Of a DNA stretch of 64,000 nucleotides, positions 1-11,339 are shown one piece after another. The stretch's first letter is position 1. Every line of letters starts with the position of its first letter. The notes under the pieces are model-generated. The model saw only the letters and a program-made list of their open reading frames with translations. It made no database searches and had not been told where the DNA came from. The DNA comes from Saccharum officinarum (Eukaryota; Streptophyta; Magnoliopsida; Poales; Poaceae): contig CM036168.1 of the NCBI GenBank assembly GCA_020631735.1, positions 99,180,932-99,244,931 of the forward strand, read 5' to 3'. The position numbers and the translations under genes are program-made.

Positions 1-402
1 CGTTCCGTCTGACCTGACGTCTGGGGTGATAAGCAGAACTTCTCACTAACTTGGTTCCCAGAAGGTGATGCAAGTGCTCCCAAAAGCGAGCAGTGAACTG
101 GGGACCACGGTCAGAAACGATAGTACGAGGTACCCCATGGAGCCGGACTATCTGATTGAAGTACAACTCAGCATAGTCAGTGGACGATAGTCCACTCTAA
201 CTGGAATGAAGTGAGCTGATTTGGTCAAACGATCCACAATTACCCAGATGGAGTTATGATTTTTGACAGTAGGAGGAAGTCCGACAATGAAATCCATACT
301 TATCTCTTCCCATTTCCAACCTGGGATAGAAAGTGGTTGAAGCAACCCAGCTTTCATATGCACAGCTTTAACTCTACAGCAGGTGTCACACCTAGCCAAC
401 AT
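1..402 (-). pseudogene. Integrase catalytic core, left Tekay-type element, cut by the window edge
   Basis: Continues the previous frame-shifted polyprotein. It shows CDTC of the zinc finger, the first catalytic aspartate in SMDFIVGLP and the strand IWVIVDRLTKSAHF. After about residue 70 the frame breaks. The second aspartate motif (VSDRG) and the SSAYHP motif are still readable near 125-20 in other frames. The third catalytic residue falls at or beyond base 1. Known role: inserts the cDNA into the genome. Confidence 0.82.
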
Positions 403-1300
403 ATGCAGCTATCTCTTTCCGCATCTTGGTCCACCAATAGTATGGCTTCAAATCATAATACATCTTATTGCTACCAGGATGGATGGACAACTTAGAGGAG
501 TGTGCTTCAGACATAATATCATTTCTAAGCTCTCGGTCCTTAGGCACAACTAACCTATCCTTGAACCATAGTACACCCTCTTCATCTACCCTGAATTGTG
601 TAGTTTCTTGCTCTTTCATCTTGCGTTTTATGTGGAATACACCAGGATCAGTCTTTTGGAGCTCAATAATTCTGCTTTTGAGAGTACAACTGACAGTGAT
701 GTTGTACAAGACTGCTGGATGTAGAAGGCGAGATCGATGAAAATCAGTTTCAACTAGGGAATGGCAATGAGACTTACGGCTTAAAGCATCCGCAACCACA
801 TTTGCCTTGCCAGGATGATAGTGCACTTGAAGGTTATAATCCTTAATCAACTCGAGCCATCTTCTTTGACGCATATTTAACTCGGGTTGGGTGAAGATGT
901 ATTTGAGGCTTTTGTGGTCTGTGTAGATATTGCAGACATTGCCCAGCAGATAATGCCGCCATACTTTCAAAGCATGAACAACTGCGGCCAGTTCTAAGTC
1001 ATGCGTTGGATAATTCACCTCATGTTTCCGAAGTTGTCGAGAGGTATATGCAATCACTCGGCCTTCCTGCATCAACACACCTCCCAAACCTATGCCTGAG
1101 GCATCACAATAAACATCAAATGGTTTCTCGATATCCGGTTGTGCCAAAACCGGAGCTGAGGTTAGGAGGGTTCGCAGTTGGTGAAAAGCCGCATCACACT
1201 CAGGAGTCCAGACAAACCTGGTGTCTTTTTGCAGCAACCGAGTCATGGGCTTGGCTATTTTTGAGAAATCCGGGATGAAGCGACGATAATAGCCAGCCAA
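392..1300 (-). pseudogene. RNase H and integrase zinc-binding region, left Tekay-type element
   Basis: An open frame of 302 codons. Residues 1-60 are the RT connection. RNase H follows with catalytic residues D66 (in [11 protein letters not shown]), E103 (in HDLELAA) and D128 (in YTDHKSL). It ends with the [18 protein letters not shown] signature. The rest is the tether and the first half of the HHCC integrase zinc finger ([12 protein letters not shown]). The two cysteines (CDTC) are in the next frame, around 380-395, so a frameshift splits the finger. Known role: RNA removal during reverse transcription and integration of cDNA. Confidence 0.88.
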
Positions 1301-1973
1301 CCCAAGAAAACTCCGGACCTCGTGAACCGAAGATAGGAGCCTTCCAGTTCAGTACTTCCTGTACCTTGGGGGGTCCACCATAATTCCCCATCGGACAACA
1401 CATGCCCAAGGAAAGGTACTTCTCGAAGCCAGAATTCGCACTTACTGAACTTTGCATATAGTTGATGTTCACGCAGTCTTGTGAGGACTATACGCAGATG
1501 TTCAGCGTGATCTTCCTCATTTACAGAATATATCAGGATGTCATCAATAAATACCACCACAAACTTGTCCAATTCGGGCATAAACACCGAATTCATCAAG
1601 TACATGAAGTGTGCGGGGCATTTGTCAGGCCGAAAGACATAACAAGATACTCATAAAGGCCGTATCTTGTCGAGAAAGCTGTTTTTGGAATATCTTCGGG
1701 ACGGATTTTGATCTGATGGTAACCAGATCTTAGATCGATCTTGGAGAAAACTTTAGCTTTAGACAACTGATCGAACAAGATGTCGATGCGCGGTAGAGGG
1801 TACTTATTTTTGACAGTGACTGCATTGAGAGGTCTATAATCTACGCACATTCGCAATGACTGATCCTTCTTCTTTACAAATATAGCAGGACATCCCCACG
1901 GCGACGAACTAGGACGAATCAACCCCTTCTTCAAAAGTTCATTCAATTGCACCTTAAGTTCAGCTAGCTTCAT
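1255..1973 (-). pseudogene. Reverse transcriptase of the left Tekay-type element, broken by frameshifts
   Basis: Two overlapping frames make up the RT. The first (1596-1973) has [22 protein letters not shown], the MCVDYRPLN motif and [13 protein letters not shown]. The second (1255-1605) has [12 protein letters not shown], the FIDD version of the catalytic YVDD box usual for gypsy elements, followed by the thumb. The frame changes near 1600 (just before the palm motif) and again near 1390. A TAG lies immediately upstream at 1977-1979. Known role: cDNA synthesis from element RNA. This copy cannot encode an active enzyme. Confidence 0.88.
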
Positions 1974-2079
1974 CTCCTAGAGAGGCCGTGCCAGGCACAA
2001 CAACTCAATTTTAAATTCCACATCCCGATCCGGAGGGAGTCCGGCAAATCATCGGGAAAAACGTCCGGAAACTCATTCA

Positions 2080-2560
2080 CTACGGAATTTCGGCCAACGC
2101 CTTTGCTTGCACAGCATGAACTTCCCCAGACAAATCAACCTTTCTGGGAAGTTGTACCAGAAAACCCTTTTGATCTGTAGGATCTCTGAGCATAACTACC
2201 CGAGTGGATGTATCAATGAGTACCCCATTCTGACTCATCCAATTCATGCCCAGAATAACATCTATGCCTAATCCCGGCAAAACCACTAAGGCAAGCGAGT
2301 ACTTTCGCCCTTCTATCTCAAGCTCAAGATTCCCCACTACTTTATTTGTGGAAATATTCCCACTTGCTGCGCTAATGCAATAACCTCCACCTTCAACAGT
2401 ATGCAATTTGTGTGCAAACTTTGATGCAAACTTAGGACTGATAAAGGAATGCGAAGCACCTGAATCAAAAAGTACCACTGCAGGATGTTGGTCAACTAGG
2501 AACTTACCAGCAGTGACAACCTCACCAGATGGGATTTCCTCAATACTGTTATAATGAGCG
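2080..2560 (-). pseudogene. Aspartic protease domain of the left Tekay-type element
   Basis: Retropepsin-like domain directly downstream of the zinc knuckle in the same frame (the open frame spans 2080-2652). The active-site motif FDSGASHSFIS is clear, followed by hydrophobic strands ending in VVLPGLGIDVILGMNWM, the usual flap/helix part of plant gypsy proteases. Known role: cleaves the polyprotein. The frame closes with a stop at 2080-2082, in the protease-RT linker, where related elements read on, so this stop separates protease from RT. The next 100 bases still encode recognisable linker residues but with further frame damage. Confidence 0.85.
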
Positions 2561-2589
2561 TGCCCTTGACGGCCACCTTGGTTGACATT

Positions 2590-3577
2590 CTTCTTAGGGT
2601 AAGGACAGTTCCTGGACCAATGGCCTGGCTTGTTGCAGTTCCAGCAAGGCATGTTGCTAGGAGGGACACTGGAGCTGCCTTGCCCGAATTACCCTTTGCA
2701 GAGCCACTGTATATGCCTTGCGAAACCCAGTCTTCACTGGCGCCTTCTTTTGCGGAGACGGAACTTAGCACTTGTGGCAGGAGGGCGAGGAGGAGCCCTC
2801 GGGGCAGCTGGAGCTCGAGACTGTGAAGCACCTGCCTCAAGTGCCCTCTTGCGGCTCTTAGAAGCAGCATAGATAGAGTTATTGTTTCTTGAGTCAGAGC
2901 ATCACTGATAAAATCATTGAAGGTAGTACACTTGCTAGTGCCCATAGTCTTCATCAGCTTTGGACCGAGGCCTCTTTTAAAGCTAGCAATTTTCTTGGCA
3001 TCGGTATCCACAAACTCTGTGGCATACCTTGCCAGGTTGTTGAAAGATTGCAGGTATTCAGTCAAGCTTTTATTTCCCTGCGACAGCCTCATGAATTCTG
3101 TGTGCTTGATAGCCATAAGACCTGGAGGAATATAGTTCCCACGGAATGCGGCCTTGAACTGGTCCCAAGCAATCGGGACATTTGCAGGCAGTGTGGAACG
3201 ATAGTGGCTCCACCAAATACCCGCTGGACCATGCAGTTGGTGAGAAGCATATTCAGTCTTTAGCTCATCAGTCAAGCGAAGCAGACGAAACTTTTGTTCA
3301 ATAGTATTCAACCACTCATCGGCTTGCAGTGGTTCCTCCGCCTCCTTAAAGAGCGGGGCTTAGTATCAAGAAAGTCCTTGAAATCACTGTACTGATTGGG
3401 TTCTGGGCCCTGGCGGCCATGACGAGCCTCCCGGTTGGCAAGCTGGCGCATAGCATCTGCCAGCATGCGCTGCCCTTCGACCACGGTCTGCATCAGCTCA
3501 GCCGGGGTAGGTGGTGGCGGAGGGGGTGGCTGTTCCTCATCCTCATTGCCACGACCCCGACGGAGATTGTACGACAT
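2590..3577 (-). pseudogene. gag: gag of the left Tekay-type element, frameshifted
   Basis: Capsid/nucleocapsid gene. The start is taken at the ATG of MSYNLRRGRG (3577), followed by a proline run and then the retrotransposon gag core (residues like FRLLRLTDELKTEYA and AAFRGNYIPP). The CCHC zinc knuckle CWNCNKPGHWSRNC lies at about 2640-2600. Reading changes frame near 3345, inside the segment after FLDTKP, and again in the basic linker near 2830, so no single frame covers gag. Family knowledge: Gag packages element RNA in cytoplasmic particles. The leader ORF at 4239-4861 lies 660 bases upstream. This copy cannot make a full Gag without frameshifting. Confidence 0.85.
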
Positions 3578-4238
3578 CTGCAAAATGCATAGCCAATGAG
3601 CACTGACGATGTGGGAAATTTGTAGATGAATTATTGTAAATATGTCAAACTGACTTCATGAAATGGACTTCTCAAAATATCATGGCACAATAATTCATCA
3701 CAACCGCACAATCCATTCAAGCGCATCAATTGACGCAATCATGCGAGGGAATCCAACAAGATGTACTTTGATAAAGGCTCACTCACAAGGAGCACAGCAG
3801 TTACTGAACCGTTTACGTTAATATCTACGTGATTTTTGACCTTTCGCCCGGTACTTGGATTCGATCTCAACATTTTTAGTTGTCTGAGAAATGCTACTTC
3901 AAACTGACCACAAAGAGACTTCTCAACGGTAGAGTTCCATGGTGGATCATGACTAGCCACCTCGATACCAGCGCGTGCCAAGCAGCACAGCCTTATGTCG
4001 CGCGCCATAGGAGGCCCTCGGTTTCGTCGCGGCACCGAAGGGTGCTAATCGTGACACCATCATCGAACGCAACAAATAAGACATCCAATTGCGATCGAAA
4101 TTAACAGGTTCCAACTAAACATCCAGGAAACATAGGGTTCGACCTTACATCCCAAAAGCCAAGTTATTACAAAGCCTCTCTCTAACACAGGGAGGGCACA
4201 AAAGACGATCCTAACATTGTAGCTACGCGATGACTACT

Positions 4239-4861
4239 CTAAGCATCGCCCTCAGAGTCGGTGTCAAGGATCTCCCCGCCGTCCTCATCACTAACAGGCT
4301 CTAACTCCTCATCATCTCTTCTTTCTTCTTCTTCTGGTGCTTCTTCTGGTGCTTCTTCTGGTGCGGCATCTTGGGGCCCATTGACCTCCACTTCATCATC
4401 ATCTTCAGCCATGAAGATTCCCGAACCCATGTCCTCATCTGCGTTGTTGTTTTGAGGCAGCAGAGGATTAAGCTGGTTGTTCAGGCGGTGCACTTCTTCA
4501 TGAAGATTGTCATTGTATTCTTCAGCATTCTCCAACTGTTGCTCGAGCTCAAACTGACGAGCTCTCAGAACGTTCTCCTCGTGCCAGGCTTCATCCCTCT
4601 GATTCATGACACGGACCAGCATGCGTTGACAGTTGCGGTTTGCTACTGTCAATCTCTGGACTGCAAGGGTTTCCTGGTCACGATCACGGATCACTTGCTC
4701 CAGTTGCTGACGCGCTGCATTCCGGCAGCAGTCACTTCGGCCAACTCAGCCCTCAGCCTTTCCACCTCAGTGGGCTCAGGGCGGGGCTCACGTGGAGCGA
4801 GCTGGTGACGAGGTGCCCTGCCTCCAGTGGACTTGCGAGCGGTCCTCTTGGTACGTGCCAT
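4239..4861 (-). CDS. Extra leader ORF: histone H3-tail-like N-terminus, coiled coil, acidic C-terminus (one frameshift)
   Basis: Lies between primer-binding site and gag. The ATG at 4861-4859 opens MARTKRTARKSTGG..., which matches the histone H3 tail at 18 of the first 21 positions after Met. The changes are Q5R, K14R and K18H; R2, T3, K4, A7-R8-K9-S10, T11 and R17 are kept. A proline-rich hinge follows, then a heptad-like region of about 90 residues rich in L/E/Q/R (ERLRAELAEV... to EEVHRLNNQL). The last 60 residues are very acidic, with APEE repeats and an ending DTDSEGDA. Total length is about 207 residues. One frameshift near 4705-4715 splits the coiled coil: the first frame stops at 4691 and the second runs to the stop at 4239. 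The H3 match cannot be chance. Function is inferred: a histone-tail mimic or chromatin-binding accessory protein of the retrotransposon. Confidence 0.8.
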
Positions 4862-5617
4862 CTGTAGCAACAAGATACGACTTACAGTGAGGATCATTTA
4901 GGGATACGAAATTTAATTTAGTCGGGACTATTAAATTTTTAAGGAGGGAGTAAATGATATGTATGATATAATTAAACATGATGCATGCACGTTCCGTACG
5001 CCCTCTCATCTTAGTAGAATCATAAATTTCTAACGCTAGGCGGTGGCATACATACGTTCTCTCATATAGACGAAACTATCGGTCTACTCGTTTGCGCTGT
5101 TAGTGTACCTGCAGAAAAATCTCATTTCAGCCCAACAGTTCCCCAAATCAGCACGCAAGAAAGCAGTAAATTAAATACTTTCCATATACACATCCCCTGA
5201 TGTATATACTTCAGTATCAAAGCTACCCGATATAAAGGTTCCCACAATTAAGTGCTTACATAATTACACGGTTTAAACATGTAAGTATGCAAGTCACCAA
5301 AAACTACTCTCCCCTAGATCGCCGGTTGGACGATCATGCTCTCACAACTCACACTTACCAGAGCGTCGAGGCAATTGATCCATACATTACCACCCAAGTG
5401 GATGGCATCCATACAATATCACGCCGTATGGACGACGAAACAAAAACAAACCAGGCCCCCAAGTTAGTCTTTATAATAAGCCACCTAAGAGTCCTTATTT
5501 GGGCTAAGGGATGTGATCACTGGCATACCTATGAAAATAATTTTTAGATTTTAACCCTTTTCATAATCAAATACTTTTATTTTAAATACTCGTACGATGT
5601 GTTTAATGTTGAATTAT

Positions 5618-5629
5618 GCTCCGATACCA
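5618..5629 (-). other. Primer-binding site (initiator tRNA-Met type)
   Basis: Read on the minus strand the site is TGGTATCGGAGC, two bases inside the LTR end at 5632. It matches the usual tRNA-iMet primer site TGGTATCAGAGC with one mismatch. It fixes the element's orientation and the inner LTR boundary. Confidence 0.85.
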
Positions 5630-5631
5630 GC

Positions 5632-8600
5632 TGTAACAGAACCGACCAAATTATAAGAGCACAAGTACAAAAACAAGCACCGAAGCGCTCAAATTTTCGA
5701 ACTTGAGCCCATATAATCCCGGTAGTCAATCGAAACCACGAAGGATTTCAAACCAACTTGCTTACAACCAAGATCGCATCATTCAACATACAACATCATA
5801 CGTTACATTTCACAAGTAGTTCCGAAATAAGTTTACACACACGGAGTCGCAAATATTACAAACCAAGTTTATAAAGTAGCGGAAGCATACACACACACAC
5901 CAGTTGTTTAACTACTGCCAGTCTTGTTGATCAACAACCCGCAAAAGCATCAGGAAAGTACATAAAAGATGATCACGCCCTAGTGATCTAGTCTTCGTCA
6001 CCCGCAGGGTGGAGACAATTTTTGCAGAAGCCTTGGTAGAGCATATCATCTGCAACAGGAGGGAATAAACCCTGAGTACTGGAATGTACTCAGCTAGACT
6101 TACCCGTCAAAAACCAGAAATAAGATGACACCAAGGATTATGCAAGGCTTTCATAATTGGAGCTGGCTGACATTACCTTTTGCGGAAAGCATAAGTAATT
6201 TAAACTCTTTTAACCTGTACTAGCATTTATTTTTAGCATTTACCTGTCATCTATCTTAGCACATGTACTAAGCATGCACTTGATTATAATCAAACAATTA
6301 TCATTATTATATCCAGAGCAGGTATGAATTGTGGCAACATTGTATCATTCCCTTAACCACTTGTTCATTTAATGAGATCTACGTTGCCGCTGCTCAAGTC
6401 AAGTGCTCACTAACCGGGAGCGACGGCGATTCGAATCGAATTTCTATCCAGCTGGAGGGGTATTTCTAACACTCACCGTGCAGACCCCTACCAGGGTCGC
6501 ACAGGCCACCGTTTCATATGATTCAGGAATCGCGGGTCCGAATAATGTCGCGACCCCAAGGGCGACACTCTGCCAGGTGATAGGGACTCTAACCCCCCCT
6601 TGGTCTCACGCCAATGTCCCCAAGCACATCCTTTCTCTCCTCCAAGAAGCAACCTACCATTCGATTCCCGGCCTGAATCACATTACTCGGCTTCGCGGTC
6701 GGAACGACTTATCCGGCCAACTAAGTGTTAGACTGCGTTCAACATGACTCAAGGACGTACAGCGAATCGGTCCTTAAACGACTCAGACGGGCATAGCTCC
6801 ACACCCAAGACGTGAAGTGTCTTGCGGCTGTACTATCGAACTCCCGCCCGGTCTCAATTTCATTTTAAAGCATGGTTCCATCCACGATAGCCATAAGGCC
6901 ACTCGTGACTCCTTCCTACATCTCGCGGATGACCGGAAATCACCCGACTTCTACCGTACTAAGCAGGGCTAAGCATTGATACGTGCCTAAACCTAAATTA
7001 GGATTTAAGTACGATATCTGGGCAAGGATAGGTATAATGCAACAATTGTTTTCATACAACTCCTACAACTTAATGCATTAAACAATTAAAAGTACTCAAG
7101 ATAGATTTATAAAAGGATGGGTTCAGCATGCACCGGGGCTTGCCTTTTAGAAAAGTCGAGGGCCGGTGGTCAGGACACTCGGGCAGATCTTCGGCAGGAG
7201 CTTCGTCGCCGGTTGGTTCCTCTGGCTGTTCCGGCTGGTCCTGGACCTCCTCCGGTATCGCTGGCTCGAACTCGAGGAGTGTTACCCCCTCCGGAACACC
7301 TATTGCATGAGTGCACAATAAATATCATGGATGCATAATGGGTGCAACATGCTCGGAATGCAATGCATTTCAGCAGTAAAAGTACTCTATTCAAGTCACT
7401 TCACCATTACGTGCAAATCTCTTCTCCGGTGGAGAAGTACTTACCTAATCTACTCAACCTAAGGTATAGCTGTTCATCTTCGGTTAAGGCCCTAACACCT
7501 AACAAACACAAGAGTGACATTATTTAGGTTACCACATCCAACCCAAAATATCACAGTAAGACATTCTGGACAGCAGCTACTTGTTTCTAACATAACTGGA
7601 GATTCCCAACTCCAAAAGATATGATCTAAGACAATCTGGAAAGCTTATGAAATGCACCATAAAATATTTTCAGACCACAACACTTAATTCCAAAGTTTAC
7701 CTAGTAGAAATTCCAAAGTTCCAGAATCTGTCCTCCCCAAACAGAGAGCAGCTAATTCTGGACTGTCACTTAAAACAGCAATAACTCCTAAACTACTAAG
7801 CCAAATGCTCCCAAATTTTGACACAAGCTAGTTTATCAAGTTTACTACAATTTGGTATTCACAAGTTTTCTAGCAAACACTTTTATTAAGGGTCAAACCC
7901 AAAGATACTACCAGCTGTCCAGAAAACCTAGAATTGCAAAGATTAAATATTTATTTATGTGGCAAACATCCCATAAGACCAAACTAATATTACCAAAAGT
8001 TCACATAGGTCACAAAAAATACCAGAAAGTAAGGTTGGCCCACCTAAAATATTTATTTATACCCATTTCTTAATTTACTTAAGTAATTAAGTGAAATTTT
8101 AAACATATATGTAAACTGCTCATAAAATTCTACAAAAATTACAGGAGACTCTAGGAACCAAAAAGAGACCACTGTAAAAATTTGAACTAAAATTATTTAA
8201 AGAAACTCCCTAAACAAAATTCACAAGCCCAAAAGGCTGATTTTTGTATAATTAACAAATCATATTGAAAAGTATCAAACAATAGATTTCATATTTTTCT
8301 TAGACACTTTATGGTACCAAGACATTCTCCAAAAATTTATAAGAACATTGCACATGTAGAAAAATTACTAAAATTCATTCAAGTATTCCCTAAAATGACA
8401 AGATAGCATTATAACTTGAAAAGTGCTTAAGCACTACTGCCCAAATTTTTACCAGAGCTAGAGCAAGTATAAATTAGTCTACCCACCAAATTTCATAATT
8501 TTTAGAACACTGAAACTCAAGATATGATTTAAACAAGTTTGCATGCAATCTAAAACACATTTCAAAAACCTATTTAAATCTCCCAGAAACTAAACATCAC

Positions 8601-10633
8601 ATAACCAATTCATATTTTTCTAAAATACTACACACCATGTAGATCCTAACAAAATTTATCTCATAATTTTTGAGCAAGTAAAACCCTAGATATACATTTT
8701 CCAAATCTTATCTAAAACTGTGACAGAAATAAAAAGGAAAACAAAAACTAAAATCAAAACCCCACTAAAGGGCCGGCCTGCAAAGCCGACGCGGCCCAAA
8801 ACGCGCGCGCGCGGCCCGCTCGGGCTCCCGCCCGCGTGCGGCACAGACAGGTGGCCCCCGCGTGTCGGTGAAAGGGAACAGGGACGCGGCGGCAGTGAGC
8901 TTCGACGAGCAATTCCTCGCCGCCGGTGGCTCCTCCGACCGATCCAAGTGCACCGGCGTCTTGCCCAAACCCAACCGCACCGAGGCTACCACTTTTCCCC
9001 AAAGTTGATGCACCACCGCACCCAGACCGACGGCAATGGCGGATGGCCGCAGTGCCTGGCGGTACGCCGGCGAGTCCTGGCCGTCGCACGACCTACCGAA
9101 GGGCGCATCACCTTCCTGGACTCCTAGCGGACCTAACGAGATCACTCCCACAGACGGGGGTGGAGCGGAACCGCTTGACCGCGTGAGCACCTGGCCGGCG
9201 GCCATGGCGCGGCCGTGCACGGTCTCGTTCCGTCATGGCTGTCCCGATACTGGCGGTAACATCTTCATCCTAGCATCTACACGTGACAGGGAGGGGGAAA
9301 CGTGGGTGAAGGCAGACGGAGAACTACGGTGTGGTGCTGGCCACGGTGACCCGCACATGGCGGAGCTCCGGTGAGCTTCGGTGAGCGGGCGGAAACGGCA
9401 ATACGGCTCACCTTGGGCTCAAACCAACCTACCGACGGGTCGAGGAGGTGTAGGACGGGGAGGCGGAGGGATGGACGTGGTTCGGCGAGCGGTGGTGAGT
9501 GCGCGAGCTCGGAGATGGCTACGGCGGCACTGGCGTCCCGGTTTCCGCCTCGGTGAGCCCGGCCAGAGCGAGAGGAAGGGAGAAGAGAATGAGCGCGCGC
9601 GAGGGGCTGGAGGTGGCCGCTCGGTGTTCAACTCATGCTCGGGCTCGCGACGTGGAGGGAACGGCAGCGCTCGGTCGCCACACGTCGCCGTTCTTCTTCC
9701 CGCGCGCCACGACATGCCGGCGTTCGAACTCGTTGACTGAAACCGAGCCTCCGAAGACCGACTGACAGGGCAATTTTGGCGCTAATTATCTCTCAAACCG
9801 GTTCGAGTTAGGAGCAGGTGATAATACAAAAATTGTAGCGCTTTGTGAGGTCAACAACTTTGCTAATTAGCTCCAGAACCAATTCGGCTCAGATTTGAAA
9901 CTATAAAACTCCAAAGTGGTGCCCCTTGAAACTGAAATGCAGTTTCAGAGATAAACGTCGACTGAAACCCTAACTTCTTGACACTATATCTCCTAAACTA
10001 TTGAGAACCAGGCATGGGTGATGTTGGCAATGTTGTAGAGCTACATAAGGACTACAAGTTTGTCAATATGAGTGGAAGCTGGTTTGGCCTGGTTCGCAAA
10101 CTACAAGCTCCTAAAGTAGGCCACAGTAAAACTGGAGGGACACTTTTGAGACTTAGAAAAATTCTAAGTGTTGAGACAGCCCCTCTAGCTGACTTGTGGG
10201 CCATTTTTGAGCATGTTCTGGCCAATTTCATGACATGGCCATATTGAGACTTTTGTTCCCCATAAAATTCCCTACAACTTTGCTTAAGGGTGCTCCTCCA
10301 TGCAAGGTCTTTAAGCTAGACTTTTTAATTGGTCAAACTAGAGCATCCTAGGGCTAAATGGTGGTCAACTACACCTTGGAGGGCATTTTGGTGATTTTGG
10401 TCAACATGAACCTTGCTCCATTAGTGACCCTAAGTATAACTAAGGTGTTGTGAGACATAATTAGCTACTCTCCCCTTTTGTTACACCAACTACCTAGTGT
10501 CACATGATGTGAGCCAAACAAAATTCTAAAAACAATCACATTTGTTGCAACCACATAAAATAACATGAATGATGCATGCTTATGCTTATGCAAATGCAAT
10601 GCAATTATGGAGCTAAACACCTGAGGTGTTACA
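5632..10633 (-). repeat. 5' LTR of the left Tekay-type element (5002 bp)
   Basis: Begins TGTAACAGAACC and ends GGTGTTACA on the plus strand, giving TG...CA termini. The ends match the solo LTR (23900-28133) and the right-hand LTR (58438-62262). Shared internal landmarks are the ACCTGAGTAC-type segment near 6070 and ACCGGGGCTTGCCT at 7132-7145. A GC-rich block at about 8760-9760 is flanked by AT-rich DNA. ORFs in that block are open on both strands and are not conserved between the three LTRs, so I do not call them genes. Confidence 0.87.
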
Positions 10634-10955
10634 AGCACCCGATGCACAACCACGGCCAAACTTTGGAACTGGCTTTTCATAGCCGATCTTACATAGTTGT
10701 CCCACTGATCTGCACATCCTATTGGGATCATCTTCCTTAGCATGTTGGGAAGGAAACCTAGGTGAAGTACACCCTTAACTATGATGCCATCATCTCCATG
10801 GAATGTACCTCCTCACGAGCCCTTGCAATCAACTCACTAAATGATGGCTTCTCATTGAATAGCACAGGCACACTTTGCATGTCAACAAACTCAATATATC
10901 CATAGCGATCTCGTTCCACAGTTCCTCCATGATATATGCTCACTAGGTTGTCCAT
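10634..10955 (-). pseudogene. MULE (MuDR-type) transposase N-terminal fragment
   Basis: The minus-strand ATG at 10955 opens a PB1-like N-terminal domain typical of grass MuDR-type transposases (HGGTVERDRYGYIEFVDM, then FSELIARAREEVH). The frame shifts near 10802 and resumes in the frame that reads LRKMIPIGCADQWDNY. The fragment is cut at 10634 by the Tekay-type LTR, so the remainder is outside the window. Known role of the full protein: DDE transposase of Mutator-like elements. The element's 5' end should lie to the right, in the low-complexity and GC-rich region that follows. Non-functional. Confidence 0.72.
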
Positions 10956-10969
10956 CTAGTTCCAAAATA

Positions 10970-11320
10970 TAACGAAGCATAATTGCTTTACTCCAATATA
11001 AATAAAACATACTAAGTACTAGGTCTCTAATACATAAAAAGTAAATACTAAGTACTACTAACTACTAAGTATTCATAACTAATAACTACTACTAACTGCA
11101 CAGTACTACTAACTAACTATGTTAAGTAACTATCCATGTAACTAACTATATAACTATTTAACTAACTAAATAGCTAAGTACCTATATAAAGTATCCATCA
11201 ATCTACATATCTATCTAAACATCTTTCTTCAAATCTTAATCTATAATACACTAATTAACTAACTAACTAGCTAGCTACCTAACTAACTAACTAACTATTG
11301 TTAAGTAAGAACAACAAAGT
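10970..11320. repeat. Low-complexity AACTAACT/ACTACTAAGT-rich tract
   Basis: About 350 bases made mostly of short words such as aactaact, actaagta and tatctaaa. It has no gene-like signal. It lies between the MULE transposase start and a GC-rich block, so it may be the 5' part of that MULE. Confidence 0.6.
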
Positions 11321-11339
11321 ATTTTACCTTGTAGGAGAA

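Larger units (their letters stand above)
1..10633 (-). mobile_element. Ty3/gypsy chromovirus, Tekay/Del type, partial (5' LTR through integrase)
   Basis: Minus-strand LTR retrotransposon cut by the left window edge. Reading leftward it has a 5.0-kb LTR (5632-10633), a primer-binding site (5618-5629), a 2.0-kb leader with an extra ORF (4239-4861), then gag, protease, reverse transcriptase, RNase H and integrase down to base 1. The integrase C-terminus, any chromodomain and the 3' LTR lie outside. The Tekay/Del assignment rests on the very long LTR, the integrase type and similarity to the element at 58438-64000, which shows a chromodomain. The right flank is a MULE transposase fragment, so this element inserted into a MULE; the 5 bases after the LTR (10634-10638, agcac) should be the target duplication. 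Many frameshifts make this copy inactive. The leader stretches 3584-4238 and 4862-5617 hold nothing else I recognise. Confidence 0.88.

Noticed and set aside
4371..4808. Plus-strand ORF of 145 codons
   Set aside because: Shadow of the minus-strand H3-tail ORF, which has a real start, motif and composition.
8720..9765. Many overlapping GC-rich ORFs
   Set aside because: Open on both strands inside an LTR and not conserved in the other two LTRs at 26280-27180 and 60480-61800.
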